Of a stretch of 64,000 nt of DNA, positions 16,215 to 23,773 are shown piece after piece (within the stretch, counting starts at the first letter, position 1; each line of letters opens with the position of its first letter). Under the pieces are notes generated by a model. It was not told the origin of the DNA and made no database searches. It saw only the letters and a program-made list of their open reading frames with translations. The stretch covers positions 474,501 through 538,500 of the forward strand of contig NZ_KI911783.1 of NCBI RefSeq assembly GCF_000515415.1. Reading direction: 5' to 3'. Made by a program: the position numbers and the translations under genes. This DNA is from Bradyrhizobium sp. WSM1417. Its GTDB lineage: Bacteria > Pseudomonadota > Alphaproteobacteria > Rhizobiales > Xanthobacteraceae.

Positions 16215-17477
16215 ATGACCACGACACCGCACCGCGTCGTCATCGTCGGAGCCGGCTTCGGCGGGCTGGAGACGACCTACCGGCTCGCCGGCAGCCCGGT
16301 CGAGATCACGCTGATCGACCGCCGCAACCATCATTTGTTCCAACCGCTGCTCTACCAGGTCGCGACGGCCTCGCTCGCCACCAGCGAGATCGCATGGCCG
16401 GTCCGGCACCTGATGCGCGACCGGCGCGATGTGACGACGCTGTTTGCGACCGTCAGCGGCGTTGACGCCGACAGGCGCTGCGTGCTGATCGACGATGGCA
16501 GCGAGGTGCCTTACGACACGCTGGTGCTCGCCACCGGCGCGCGGCATGCCTATTTCGGTCACGACGAATGGGAGCAGTTCGCGCCGGGCCTGAAGACGCT
16601 GGAGGACGCGACCACGCTGCGCCGTCACATCCTGGTGGCGTTCGAGCGCGCCGAGCGCGAGACCGATCCGGCCAAGCGCGCGGCGCGGCTGACTTTCGTC
16701 ATCGTCGGCGCCGGCCCCACCGGCGTGGAGCTCGCCGGCACCATCGCGGAGATGGCGCATCACACCTTGCCCGCCGACTTCCGCAACATCGACACCAACA
16801 AGGCGCGGGTGGTGCTGATCGAGGCGGGTCCGCGCGTGCTCGCAGGCTTCCCCGACGACCTCTCGGCCTACGCGCAGGCCTCGCTGGAAAAAATCGGTGT
16901 CGAGGTCGTGCTCGGACAGGCCGTCACCGAGATCAATCGCGAGGGCGTGGTGTTCGGCGGCAAGCTGCTCGAAGCCAAGACGAGAATCTGGGCCGCCGGC
17001 GTGCGCGCATCGCCCGCCGCCGAATGGCTGGGCGCGCCGGCCGACCGCGCCGGGCGCGTGCAGGTCGAAGACGATCTTACGATCCCCGGTCATCCCGAAA
17101 TCTTTGCAATCGGCGATACCGTCTTGATCAACGCCTGGGACGGCAAGCCCGTGCCCGGCATCGCGCCGGCCGCCAAGCAGCAGGGCCGTCACGTGGCCGA
17201 GACCATCAAGGCGCGGCTGCGCCGGGAGCCGACCGGCCCGTTCCGCTACAAGCATTCCGGCAGCCTCGCGCAGATCGGCAAGCGGCTGGCGGTGATCGAC
17301 TTCGGCCGCATCAAGCTGCGCGGCACCATCGCGTGGTGGATCTGGGGCATCGCCCACATCTACTTCCTGATCGGCTTGCGCCACCGCCTCAGCGTCGCGC
17401 TGAGCTGGCTCTGGATCTACGCCCGCGACCAGCGGGCGGCGAGGTTGATCACGCAGGGATCGAGCAAGGTGGTGTAG
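16215..17477 (+). CDS. ndh: Type II NADH dehydrogenase-like FAD oxidoreductase
   Basis: 420 aa from the ATG at 16215, chosen because GGAGGGG lies just upstream; an ATG 12 codons earlier lacks such a site. It has an FAD Rossmann motif GAGFGG (near residue 12), an NAD(P)-binding motif GAGPTGVE (about residue 165), ATGARH, and the FAD-contact GDT in FAIGDTVL. A C-terminal amphipathic/hydrophobic segment (WWIWGIAHIYFLIG) is the membrane anchor typical of NDH-2, which passes electrons from NADH to quinone without pumping protons. It is a single gene, preceded by about 290 bases that contain no clear promoter motif. Confidence 0.85.
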   Translation: MTTTPHRVVIVGAGFGGLETTYRLAGSPVEITLIDRRNHHLFQPLLYQVATASLATSEIAWPVRHLMRDRRDVTTLFATVSGVDADRRCVLIDDGSEVPYDTLVLATGARHAYFGHDEWEQFAPGLKTLEDATTLRRHILVAFERAERETDPAKRAARLTFVIVGAGPTGVELAGTIAEMAHHTLPADFRNIDTNKARVVLIEAGPRVLAGFPDDLSAYAQASLEKIGVEVVLGQAVTEINREGVVFGGKLLEAKTRIWAAGVRASPAAEWLGAPADRAGRVQVEDDLTIPGHPEIFAIGDTVLINAWDGKPVPGIAPAAKQQGRHVAETIKARLRREPTGPFRYKHSGSLAQIGKRLAVIDFGRIKLRGTIAWWIWGIAHIYFLIGLRHRLSVALSWLWIYARDQRAARLITQGSSKVV

Positions 17478-17485
17478 GGCTTCTC

Positions 17486-17618
17486 CTCCCTCTCCCCGTT
17501 CTTACGGGGAGAGGGTTGGGGTGAGGGGCCTCTCCGCGAGCGAGATATTGGTGAGACCTGTACCCCCTCACCCGGATCGCAAGAGCGATCCGACCTCTCC
17601 CCGCGAGCGGGGAGAGGT
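17486..17618. repeat. CCTCTCCCC palindromic repeat between convergent genes
   Basis: Arms CCCTCTCCCCGTTCTTACGGGGAGAGGG and CCTCTCCCCGCGAGCGGGGAGAGG, with an internal GATCGCAAGAGCGATC hairpin that is also found, slightly changed, in the copy at 20924-21060. It lies between the ends of ndh and the minus-strand binding-protein gene. Confidence 0.82.
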
Positions 17619-17641
17619 TAAGTGAGACGCGCTCACCGCCC

Positions 17642-18853
17642 CTACTTCACCAACTCACACCCACCTTCCGCCAGCGGGCGGAACGCCTGCTCCGCAGAGA
17701 TCGTCGAAACCAACTTGTAATAGTCATAGGGATATTTCGATTCCTCCGGCTTCTTCACCTCGAACAGATACATCGGATGCACGACGCGACCGTCCTGGCG
17801 GATCGTGGTGTCGCCGAACAGCTTGTCCTTGCCCTTGAATTTCTTCATCTCGGGCACGGCATCCTTGGCATTGTCGCTGCCGGTGGCGGCGACCGCGTTG
17901 AGATAAGCGAGCGTGGAGGCATAGACCCCGGCCTGGTTGCCACTCGGCATCTTGCCGTTCATGCCGGGCCGCGCCGCGAACCGCTTGGCGAAGGCGCGGG
18001 TGTCGTCGTTCATGTCCCAGTAGAAGGCCTCCATGAGCTGAAGCCCTTGCGCGACCTTGATGCCCATGCCGTGGACGTCGTTGATGAAGAGCAGGAAGGC
18101 GACGAGCTTTTGTCCGCCCTGCTGGATCCCGAACTCGGCCGCCTGCTTCACCGCGTTGATGGTGTCGCCGCCGGCATTGGCGAGCCCGATCACCTGCGCC
18201 TTCGAGCCCTGCGCCTGCAACAGGAAGGACGCGAAATCGGAGGTGCCGAGCGGATGCTTGCTGGATCCGATCACCTTACCACCATGCGCCTCGATATATT
18301 TCTGGGCTTCCGCCTCGATGCCCTTGCCGAGCGCGAAATCGACCGTGAGGAAGTACCACTCCTTGCCGCCGCGCGACACCATCGCGGCCGCCGTGGTGTT
18401 GCCGGTCGCCCAGGTGTCGTTGACCCATTGGATGGTGTTGGGCGAGCAGGCCTTGCCGGTGAGATCGGAGCTCGCGGTAGACGACGCGAGGAACGTCATG
18501 CGGCTGTCGCGCAGCAGCGTGTTGATGGAGAGACCAACGGCCGAGTTCGGCACGTCGACGATGGCATCGACGCCCTCGACATCGAGCCATTTGCGCGCGA
18601 TGGCATTGCCGACATCGGCCTTGTTCTGGTGATCGGCGTAGACGATGTCGACCTTGATGCCCTTGCCGCCGCCGTTGAAATCCTCGGCGGCCATGCGCGC
18701 AGCCTCGACCGAGCCCATGCCGTTGGTGTCCTGGAAGATGCCGGAGATGTCGTTGAGCACGCCGACGCGCACGACATTGTCCGATATCTCGGCATTTGCC
18801 GCGCCGCTCACGAGGCTTGCGGCCAGCGCGAGTGTCCATTTTAGGTTCCTCAT
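17642..18853 (-). CDS. HAAT periplasmic substrate-binding protein downstream of CYP199A
   Basis: 403 aa with a signal peptide (about 1-21, LAASLVSGAANAE) and a Peripla_BP_6 fold (VVRVGVLNDISGIFQDTNG; RKWLDVEGVDAIVDVPNS). GGGAGGG precedes the ATG. It lies 40 bases downstream of the P450 gene on the same strand, so the two are probably co-transcribed. That context suggests an aromatic-acid ligand such as a para-substituted benzoate, but the ligand is inferred, and its permease partners are not in this cluster. Confidence 0.87.
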   Translation of the reverse strand: MRNLKWTLALAASLVSGAANAEISDNVVRVGVLNDISGIFQDTNGMGSVEAARMAAEDFNGGGKGIKVDIVYADHQNKADVGNAIARKWLDVEGVDAIVDVPNSAVGLSINTLLRDSRMTFLASSTASSDLTGKACSPNTIQWVNDTWATGNTTAAAMVSRGGKEWYFLTVDFALGKGIEAEAQKYIEAHGGKVIGSSKHPLGTSDFASFLLQAQGSKAQVIGLANAGGDTINAVKQAAEFGIQQGGQKLVAFLLFINDVHGMGIKVAQGLQLMEAFYWDMNDDTRAFAKRFAARPGMNGKMPSGNQAGVYASTLAYLNAVAATGSDNAKDAVPEMKKFKGKDKLFGDTTIRQDGRVVHPMYLFEVKKPEESKYPYDYYKLVSTISAEQAFRPLAEGGCELVK

Positions 18854-18893
18854 GAGTCCCTCCCCTTATCCCATTTCTTTTTTGCCGGTCGCG

Positions 18894-20114
18894 TCAGGCC
18901 GGCGTGATCGTCACCGGCAGGCTGTCGAGCCCGCGCAGCGTGTTGTTGAAGCGGCGCTTCGGCTCAGCCGTGATCTCGATGCTGGCGACACGACGTGCCA
19001 GCGCCGTGAGCATGGTCTCGCCTTCGAGGCGCGCGACCAGCTGCCCGACGCACATGTGAATGCCCGAGCCGTAGCCGACATGACCGGAGGTGCGGCGGGT
19101 GATGTCGTAGCTGTCCGGCTTGTCCCAGCGCCGCGGATCGCGGTTGGCGGCGGCGAGGAACATCAGCACCTTTTTGCCCTCACCGATGGTCGCGCCCGAC
19201 AGTTCGACCTCGCGCGTGGTGGTGCGGAAGAAGGTCTGGACCGGGCTTTCAAAACGGACGGCCTCCTCGAAAGCGTTGCGCGCCAGCGTGAAGTCGTCGC
19301 GCAGGCGCTGCCACTGCTCAGGGAAGCGCGCGAGACAGTAGACCGCTGCACCGATGCCGTTGACGGTGGTATCGAGGCCCGCCGACAGCAGCGAACGCAC
19401 CAGCAGCGGCGCTTCGGTGGCGGTGATGGCACCCTCGTCGACATGGGCATGGATGCAGGCGCCGATGCCGCCGGGCGTGAGGTTGTCCCGCTGGCACTGA
19501 TCGGTGACGTAAGCCTGGTGCGGCGTCGAGCGCGCGATCGCTTCCTGGCGCAGCTCGTTCGGCGGGCCGAAGGCGTTGAACACGACACTCGCATAGGGAA
19601 TCAGATGTTCGCGGCCCTCCGGCTTCAGCCCGAGCGCATCCGGAAAGATCGAGAGCGGATAGGCTTCCGCCAGATCCGCGATCGCGTCAAAACTGCGCTT
19701 CTCCAGCAGCACGTCAACCCGCTGCTCCGCCGCCGCGGCAAAGCGGTCGCGCAGCCCTTTCATCACGGTCGGCGACAGCACTTTGGACAGCACCGCGCGG
19801 GTCCGCGAATGCGCGGGCGGATCGGCTTCGAGAATCAGGCTCGGCGGCCGCCACGGCGTCTCCTTCTTGAAGTCGGAGAGGCCAACGCCGCGGCTGGAGC
19901 AGAACGTCGTGGGGTCGTTCAGGACGGCATGAACCTCGGCATAGCGCGCCACGCCATAGACGTTCCACTTGTCGAGATAGACGACAGGCCCGGCCTCCCG
20001 CAGCAGCTCATGCGTGGGATAGGGATCGGCAAAAAAAATCATGTCGAAGGGATCGACGTCGAGATGCGGGACGGCCGACGAACCGTTGATTTCCGGGGAG
20101 CTGGATGCGCTCAT
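18894..20114 (-). CDS. Cytochrome P450, CYP199A type (para-substituted benzoate monooxygenase)
   Basis: 406-aa soluble P450. The haem-binding loop is GYGSGIHMC with C355 as ligand, the I-helix has AGLDTT (245-250) and the K-helix ExxR is E284-R287. The sequence follows CYP199A2/A4 of Rhodopseudomonas almost throughout. The residues I recall as contacting the benzoate carboxylate and ring in CYP199A4 (R92, S95, F185, R243, S244) are present here shifted by three (R89, S92, F182, R240, S241). Members demethylate 4-methoxybenzoate or oxidise other para groups, feeding the 4-hydroxybenzoate/protocatechuate route. The ferredoxin and reductase partners are not in the window. GGGAGGA precedes the ATG; a MarR gene is divergent. 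Confidence 0.9.
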   Translation of the reverse strand: MSASSSPEINGSSAVPHLDVDPFDMIFFADPYPTHELLREAGPVVYLDKWNVYGVARYAEVHAVLNDPTTFCSSRGVGLSDFKKETPWRPPSLILEADPPAHSRTRAVLSKVLSPTVMKGLRDRFAAAAEQRVDVLLEKRSFDAIADLAEAYPLSIFPDALGLKPEGREHLIPYASVVFNAFGPPNELRQEAIARSTPHQAYVTDQCQRDNLTPGGIGACIHAHVDEGAITATEAPLLVRSLLSAGLDTTVNGIGAAVYCLARFPEQWQRLRDDFTLARNAFEEAVRFESPVQTFFRTTTREVELSGATIGEGKKVLMFLAAANRDPRRWDKPDSYDITRRTSGHVGYGSGIHMCVGQLVARLEGETMLTALARRVASIEITAEPKRRFNNTLRGLDSLPVTITPA

Positions 20115-20197
20115 GGAAGTCCTCCCTTATTTTGATCTTGTGCAAGGGCGGCGCTTACCCTTAGGTCTCCAGACACGCCGCGAGACAGAATCCCGAT

Positions 20198-20704
20198 ATG
20201 CCGCCGTCTTCGACCAGAGCCCGCCAAAAACCTGCGCCCGCCGAGACGGGACCGACGCTCGATCTCGACCGCTACGTCCCCGCGTTTATCACCTTCATCG
20301 CCAACAAGCTCTCGAACAGCGCCACCGCGTTCTATCAGCGGCAGTTCGGCGTCAACGTCACGGAATGGCGGATCATGTCGCTGCTGGCGATCGAGCCCGG
20401 CATTCCCGCCTCGCGCATCTGTCACGTCATCGGTTTCGACAAGGGCCCGGTGAGCCGGACGCTGGCCGGCCTGGAGAAGCGGGGGCTGATCTCGATCCGC
20501 ACCGATCCCAACGACGGGCGCACCCATTCGATCTCGCTGACCGCCAAGGGCCGCGCCATCCATGACAAGGTGATCGTCGCGGCATTCGAGCGCGAACGGC
20601 GCCTGTTGTCCTGCCTGGATAAGGACGAGCGCGAGGTGCTGATCGACCTGTTGCGCCGCCTGCACGAAAATCTCGGCGCGGTGACCGGCAGCACCGAGAC
20701 CTGA
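20198..20704 (+). CDS. MarR-family regulator divergent from CYP199A
   Basis: 168 aa with a MarR winged helix: dimerisation helix about 25-50, recognition region ITxExRIMSLLAIEPGIPAS-like, and wing DPNDGRTHSISLTAKGR (the D-x-R-D/G-R-x wing hallmark). The divergent 83-bp gap to the P450 gene makes it the likely repressor of the P450/binding-protein unit. MarR regulators of aromatic pathways usually release DNA on binding the acid or its CoA ester. Confidence 0.88.
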   Translation: MPPSSTRARQKPAPAETGPTLDLDRYVPAFITFIANKLSNSATAFYQRQFGVNVTEWRIMSLLAIEPGIPASRICHVIGFDKGPVSRTLAGLEKRGLISIRTDPNDGRTHSISLTAKGRAIHDKVIVAAFERERRLLSCLDKDEREVLIDLLRRLHENLGAVTGSTET

Positions 20705-20853
20705 CGGGCCACGCAGCCGGCGCCGACCTCTGTCAGTTCCAGGCATGCGCCGACATTCGCCCGCGGCACCCTCTCTGCCGAGCATTGCTTCCTCCGATCC
20801 GACGCGGCGGTTCCTCCGCCGTCATCCTTGTCTGGAACGGTTCGCATAAATTA

Positions 20854-20867
20854 GTTGCTTAAGCAAC
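20854..20867. promoter_or_regulatory. Perfect 14-bp MarR-like palindrome with no gene directly downstream
   Basis: GTTGCTTAAGCAAC is a perfect palindrome of the kind bound by MarR repressors, directly after an AT-rich CATAAATTA that could be a -10 box on the + strand. It lies in the 374-bp gap between two convergent genes (MarR ending at 20704 and feruloyl-CoA synthetase ending at 21079). Only a 28-codon open frame (20877-20963) running into a repeat follows it. Confidence 0.5.
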
Positions 20868-20923
20868 AAAAGAATCATGCAGGATAGTGCGTCAGGTTGG
20901 CTGGCCGAATGGCGAGCTGTTTC

Positions 20924-21060
20924 TCTCCCTCTCCCCGTCCTTCGCGGGGAGAGGGAGGGGTGAGGGGCTGTTTCCGCAGATGAGATGATCGCGAGACCTG
21001 TAACCCCTCACCCGGATCGGCAAGAGCGATCCGACCTCTCCCCGCAGGCGGGGAGAGGTT
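20924..21060. repeat. CCTCTCCCC palindromic repeat
   Basis: Left arm CCCTCTCCCCGTCCTTCGCGGGGAGAGGG, right arm CCTCTCCCCGCAGGCGGGGAGAGG, and the same GATCGGCAAGAGCGATC inner hairpin as in the copy at 17486-17618. It stands beside the 3' end of the feruloyl-CoA synthetase gene. Confidence 0.82.
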
Positions 21061-21078
21061 AGGAGCGGCGGCGCGCAA

Positions 21079-22932
21079 TCAGTAGCACCCGATCCACTCC
21101 CCCGGCGCATCGTCATCCAACCGCGCCAGCGCATCGGCGCGCCGCGTCAGCACGGCGCGCTGGTTGATGTAGCCCTTGTCGGTGATCTCGCCGCCGTCCA
21201 CCGACGGCGGCTCGACGAGCAGCAGGGCGCGCGTGGCGTGGCCGGAGGAGTTAGCGCTCTGCTGCTTCAGTTTCGCCAGACCTTGCGCGATCGCGGCTCT
21301 GACCTTGTCATGCGTGAGCAATTCGTTCACGCCCGCAGTCTCGGGCAGGCCGGCATGCGCGCGGCAGGCCGCGATGTTCGGAAACACCAGGAAGCGCACC
21401 TCGTCGCCGCCATGGCCGGTGACGACGATGTCCTGCGCGAGCGGCGCCAGCGCGGCGATGCCGGCGAGGCGCAGCGTACCGACACTGACCCAGGTGCCGG
21501 AATTGAGCTTGAAATCCTCCGCGACGCGACCGTCGAAGAACAGGCCGCGCTCCGGCCGGTTCGCGTCGGCGAACTTCACGGCGTCACCGATGAGATAAAA
21601 CCCCTCGTCGTCAAACGCCTGCCTGGTCAGCTCCGGCGCCTTCCAGTAACCCGGCGTGGCGTTGGGGCCGCGCACGCGCACCTCCAGCTTGTCGCCGGAG
21701 GTGACGAGCTTCAATTCGGTGCCGGGGATGGGCACGCCGATATTGCCCGAGCGTTCCGCGAGGAAATGGCAGTCGGTGGCCAGCGGCGACGTCTCGGTCG
21801 AGCCCCACGCCGAGACCATCGGCATCGCGCGGCCAACAGTCTTGACGGAGAGTTCTTCGAGCGCGTCCCAGAGATTCTGCGGCAGCGCAGCTCCTGCGTA
21901 GAACGCGAATTTCACCTCGCTGAAGAAGCGGCGACACAGCTCCTCGTCTGCACGCAGCGCCGTGATCAACATGTCGAAGCCGCGCGGCACGTTGAAATAG
22001 ACCGTCGGCATCACGCTCTTCAAGTTGGCGAGCGACGTCGCAAACAGGCCGGGCGCCGGCTTGCCGCCGTCGATATAGAGCGCGCCGCCATTGCGCAGCA
22101 CGAGATTGAAATTGTGGTTGGCGCCGAACGTGTGGCTCCAGGGCAGCCAGTCGAGAATGACGAGATCCTCGCGCGCCTGTTCGAGAAAAGTCCACGTCTG
22201 GGCCTTGGCCTGCTGGCTGGACGTCAGCATGCGCTGGGTGTTGATCACGGCTTTCGGCGCGCCGGTCGAGCCCGAAGTGAACAGGAGCTTTGCGATCGTC
22301 GCGGGCGTCACCGCGGCGAAGGCCTTTGCGACGTCGGGGCTCTCCGGCGTTGCCGCGATGGTGCGAAAGGCCAGCGCATCGGCATCGTCGGCATTGCCGC
22401 TGATGATCTGCGCGCTATGCAAAGGCTTGATCGCGGCCAGCGCCGCCGCAAACGGCTTCGTCGCGGAGACATAGATCGCGGCGGGCTCAAGCAGCGTGAT
22501 CATGCTCTTGAGCTTGTCAAAATCCTTTGACATCAGCGAATAGGCCGGCGAGATCGCCGCCGAGGGCACGCCGACATGGTGGGCCGCCAGTGCCAGCAGC
22601 GCATGATCGATGCTGTTGTCGGAGAGGATCGCGAGCGGGCGCTCCGGACTGAGGCCTTGCGCCAGAATCCACGACGCCGCCGCGCGCACCTGGCGCAGCG
22701 CCTGCCCATAGGTGACGGTGCTCCATGGCGCTTCGGCGCTGCTGCGCTCCGCGAGGAAAATCGAATCGGGCCTCTGCCGCGCCCATTGCTCCAGCCAGTC
22801 GCCGATGCAGCGCGCGCCATCGCGCAGCGGTTCGGGCGAGCGCAGCACGATGCTGCCGTCGGCGCGGTGCTCGGCAACGGTTCTGGGTGTCGCGAACAGG
22901 CTCGCAGCATCACCGCGAGAGGCGGTTGTCAT
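21079..22932 (-). CDS. fcs: Feruloyl-CoA synthetase-like AMP-forming ligase
   Basis: 617 aa from the ATG at 22932, chosen because GAGGAGGAAACC immediately precedes it; the frame stays open 61 codons further but that part would run through the promoter. The ANL-family P-loop TSGSTGAPKAV (about residue 222) and the A5 motif AWGSTETSPL are present, and FYLIGDAVKFAD marks the hinge approach. The protein fits feruloyl-CoA synthases (Fcs), which activate ferulate or p-coumarate with ATP and CoA. No enoyl-CoA hydratase/aldolase or vanillin dehydrogenase is nearby, so the rest of the route must lie elsewhere. The divergent MarR gene is its likely repressor. Confidence 0.85.
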   Translation of the reverse strand: MTTASRGDAASLFATPRTVAEHRADGSIVLRSPEPLRDGARCIGDWLEQWARQRPDSIFLAERSSAEAPWSTVTYGQALRQVRAAASWILAQGLSPERPLAILSDNSIDHALLALAAHHVGVPSAAISPAYSLMSKDFDKLKSMITLLEPAAIYVSATKPFAAALAAIKPLHSAQIISGNADDADALAFRTIAATPESPDVAKAFAAVTPATIAKLLFTSGSTGAPKAVINTQRMLTSSQQAKAQTWTFLEQAREDLVILDWLPWSHTFGANHNFNLVLRNGGALYIDGGKPAPGLFATSLANLKSVMPTVYFNVPRGFDMLITALRADEELCRRFFSEVKFAFYAGAALPQNLWDALEELSVKTVGRAMPMVSAWGSTETSPLATDCHFLAERSGNIGVPIPGTELKLVTSGDKLEVRVRGPNATPGYWKAPELTRQAFDDEGFYLIGDAVKFADANRPERGLFFDGRVAEDFKLNSGTWVSVGTLRLAGIAALAPLAQDIVVTGHGGDEVRFLVFPNIAACRAHAGLPETAGVNELLTHDKVRAAIAQGLAKLKQQSANSSGHATRALLLVEPPSVDGGEITDKGYINQRAVLTRRADALARLDDDAPGEWIGCY

Positions 22933-23009
22933 GGTTTCCTCCTCGCCCGGAAGCCGGGATCGGTCGCAGCCTCGTCGCGGGCCGCGTTGCTGATAATGTC
23001 GGGCATGCC

Positions 23010-23032
23010 GATTGTTGTCGTCAACAACAATC
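23010..23032. promoter_or_regulatory. Inverted repeat operator between fcs and marR
   Basis: GATTGTTG at 23010-23017 is mirrored exactly by CAACAATC at 23025-23032, with a 7-base spacer, in the 152-bp divergent gap. Size and position suit a MarR dimer that represses fcs and its own gene. Confidence 0.6.
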
Positions 23033-23084
23033 TTCCGCTGGCACGGCGAAGTGGTTACAAGAATGGTCCCGCAGGAGACGCGAC

Positions 23085-23579
23085 GTGACGGCCACCACAA
23101 CTCGGACTTCCCCACGCAAACGCGGCGGCAACGGCGCCGCGCGGCCGGTCGACGCGGACGAGATCGGCCTCGACGCCCTGGTCGGGCACGCCGGCTATGC
23201 GGTGCGGCGCTTCCAGATCTGGATTTTCCAGGACTTCATCAGAACGCTCGGCGATGTCGACATCCGGCCGACGCAATATTCGGTGCTCACGGTGATCGGC
23301 GCCAATCCCGGCCTGTCGCAGATGGCGGTGGCCAAGCGCCTCGGCATCGAGCGTGCGCGGTTGGTGCATCTGCTCGACAGTCTCGAGCAGCGCGATCTGC
23401 TCAAACGCGTCAAGTCGAGCACGGACCGGCGCTCCCACGCCCTGCACCTCACGCCGCCGGGCAAGACGGCGCTGGCAAAATTCAAGCGCCTCGCCGCGGA
23501 GCACGAGCGGCATGTCGAAGAGAAGATCGGCAAGGAGAACCGGAAGCGGCTGCTGCGAATCCTCGCTGACTTCACCTGA
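23085..23579 (+). CDS. MarR-family regulator divergent from fcs
   Basis: 164 aa from a GTG at 23085 preceded by AGGAG at eight bases; no ATG fits. The winged helix runs from about residue 45 to 130 (RPTQYSVLTVIGANPGLSQMAVAKRLGIERARLVHLLDSLE) with the wing SSTDRRSHALHLTPPG. It resembles the hydroxycinnamate regulators CouR/FerR, whose effectors are p-coumaroyl- or feruloyl-CoA. The divergent placement to an Fcs gene supports this. Confidence 0.85.
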   Translation: MTATTTRTSPRKRGGNGAARPVDADEIGLDALVGHAGYAVRRFQIWIFQDFIRTLGDVDIRPTQYSVLTVIGANPGLSQMAVAKRLGIERARLVHLLDSLEQRDLLKRVKSSTDRRSHALHLTPPGKTALAKFKRLAAEHERHVEEKIGKENRKRLLRILADFT

Positions 23580-23594
23580 TCAAAACTGCCTAAT

Positions 23595-23608
23595 ATTTGC
23601 GCAAATGC
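23595..23608. promoter_or_regulatory. Candidate upstream activator site for atzF
   Basis: ATTTGCGCAAAT (23595-23606) is a perfect palindrome and contains GCAAATGC with the next two bases. GCAAATGC recurs in the same orientation relative to transcription 114 bases upstream of the second sigma-54 promoter at 35272-35288; here the distance is 112 bases. The binding protein is unknown; NtrC or another enhancer-binding protein is the obvious candidate. Confidence 0.4.
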
Positions 23609-23718
23609 CCCCGACAGGGCGATGGCATGGCGGCCCGCCCGATCCTCGAAATATCCCACAAGCCACTGATCTCTCGGTAATATCCGCGGCACTTGTCCTG
23701 CCCGGATTCTGTACACAA

Positions 23719-23734
23719 TGGCACATCGCTTGCT
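23719..23734 (+). promoter_or_regulatory. Sigma-54 (RpoN) promoter of atzF
   Basis: TGGCACATCGCTTGCT matches the -24/-12 consensus TGGCAC-N5-TTGCW without a mismatch and has the required GG-N10-GC spacing. Transcription would begin near 23745, leaving a leader of about 30 bases before the ATG at 23774. This predicts control by nitrogen status through NtrC or a related activator. Confidence 0.8.
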
Positions 23735-23773
23735 TCGATCGGGGTGAAGAGACGTAGCCGGAGATTTGTCGCC

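Noticed and set aside
20111..20785. A minus-strand frame starting with GAGGAAGCA-ATG that could be taken as a gene opposite the MarR gene
   Set aside because: It is fully antisense to the MarR gene, which has a clear winged-helix; the frame has no recognisable domain.
22933..23115. A 61-residue N-terminal extension of the feruloyl-CoA synthetase frame
   Set aside because: It would cover the divergent promoter and the operator at 23010-23032, while a strong GAGGAGG ribosome site precedes the ATG at 22932.
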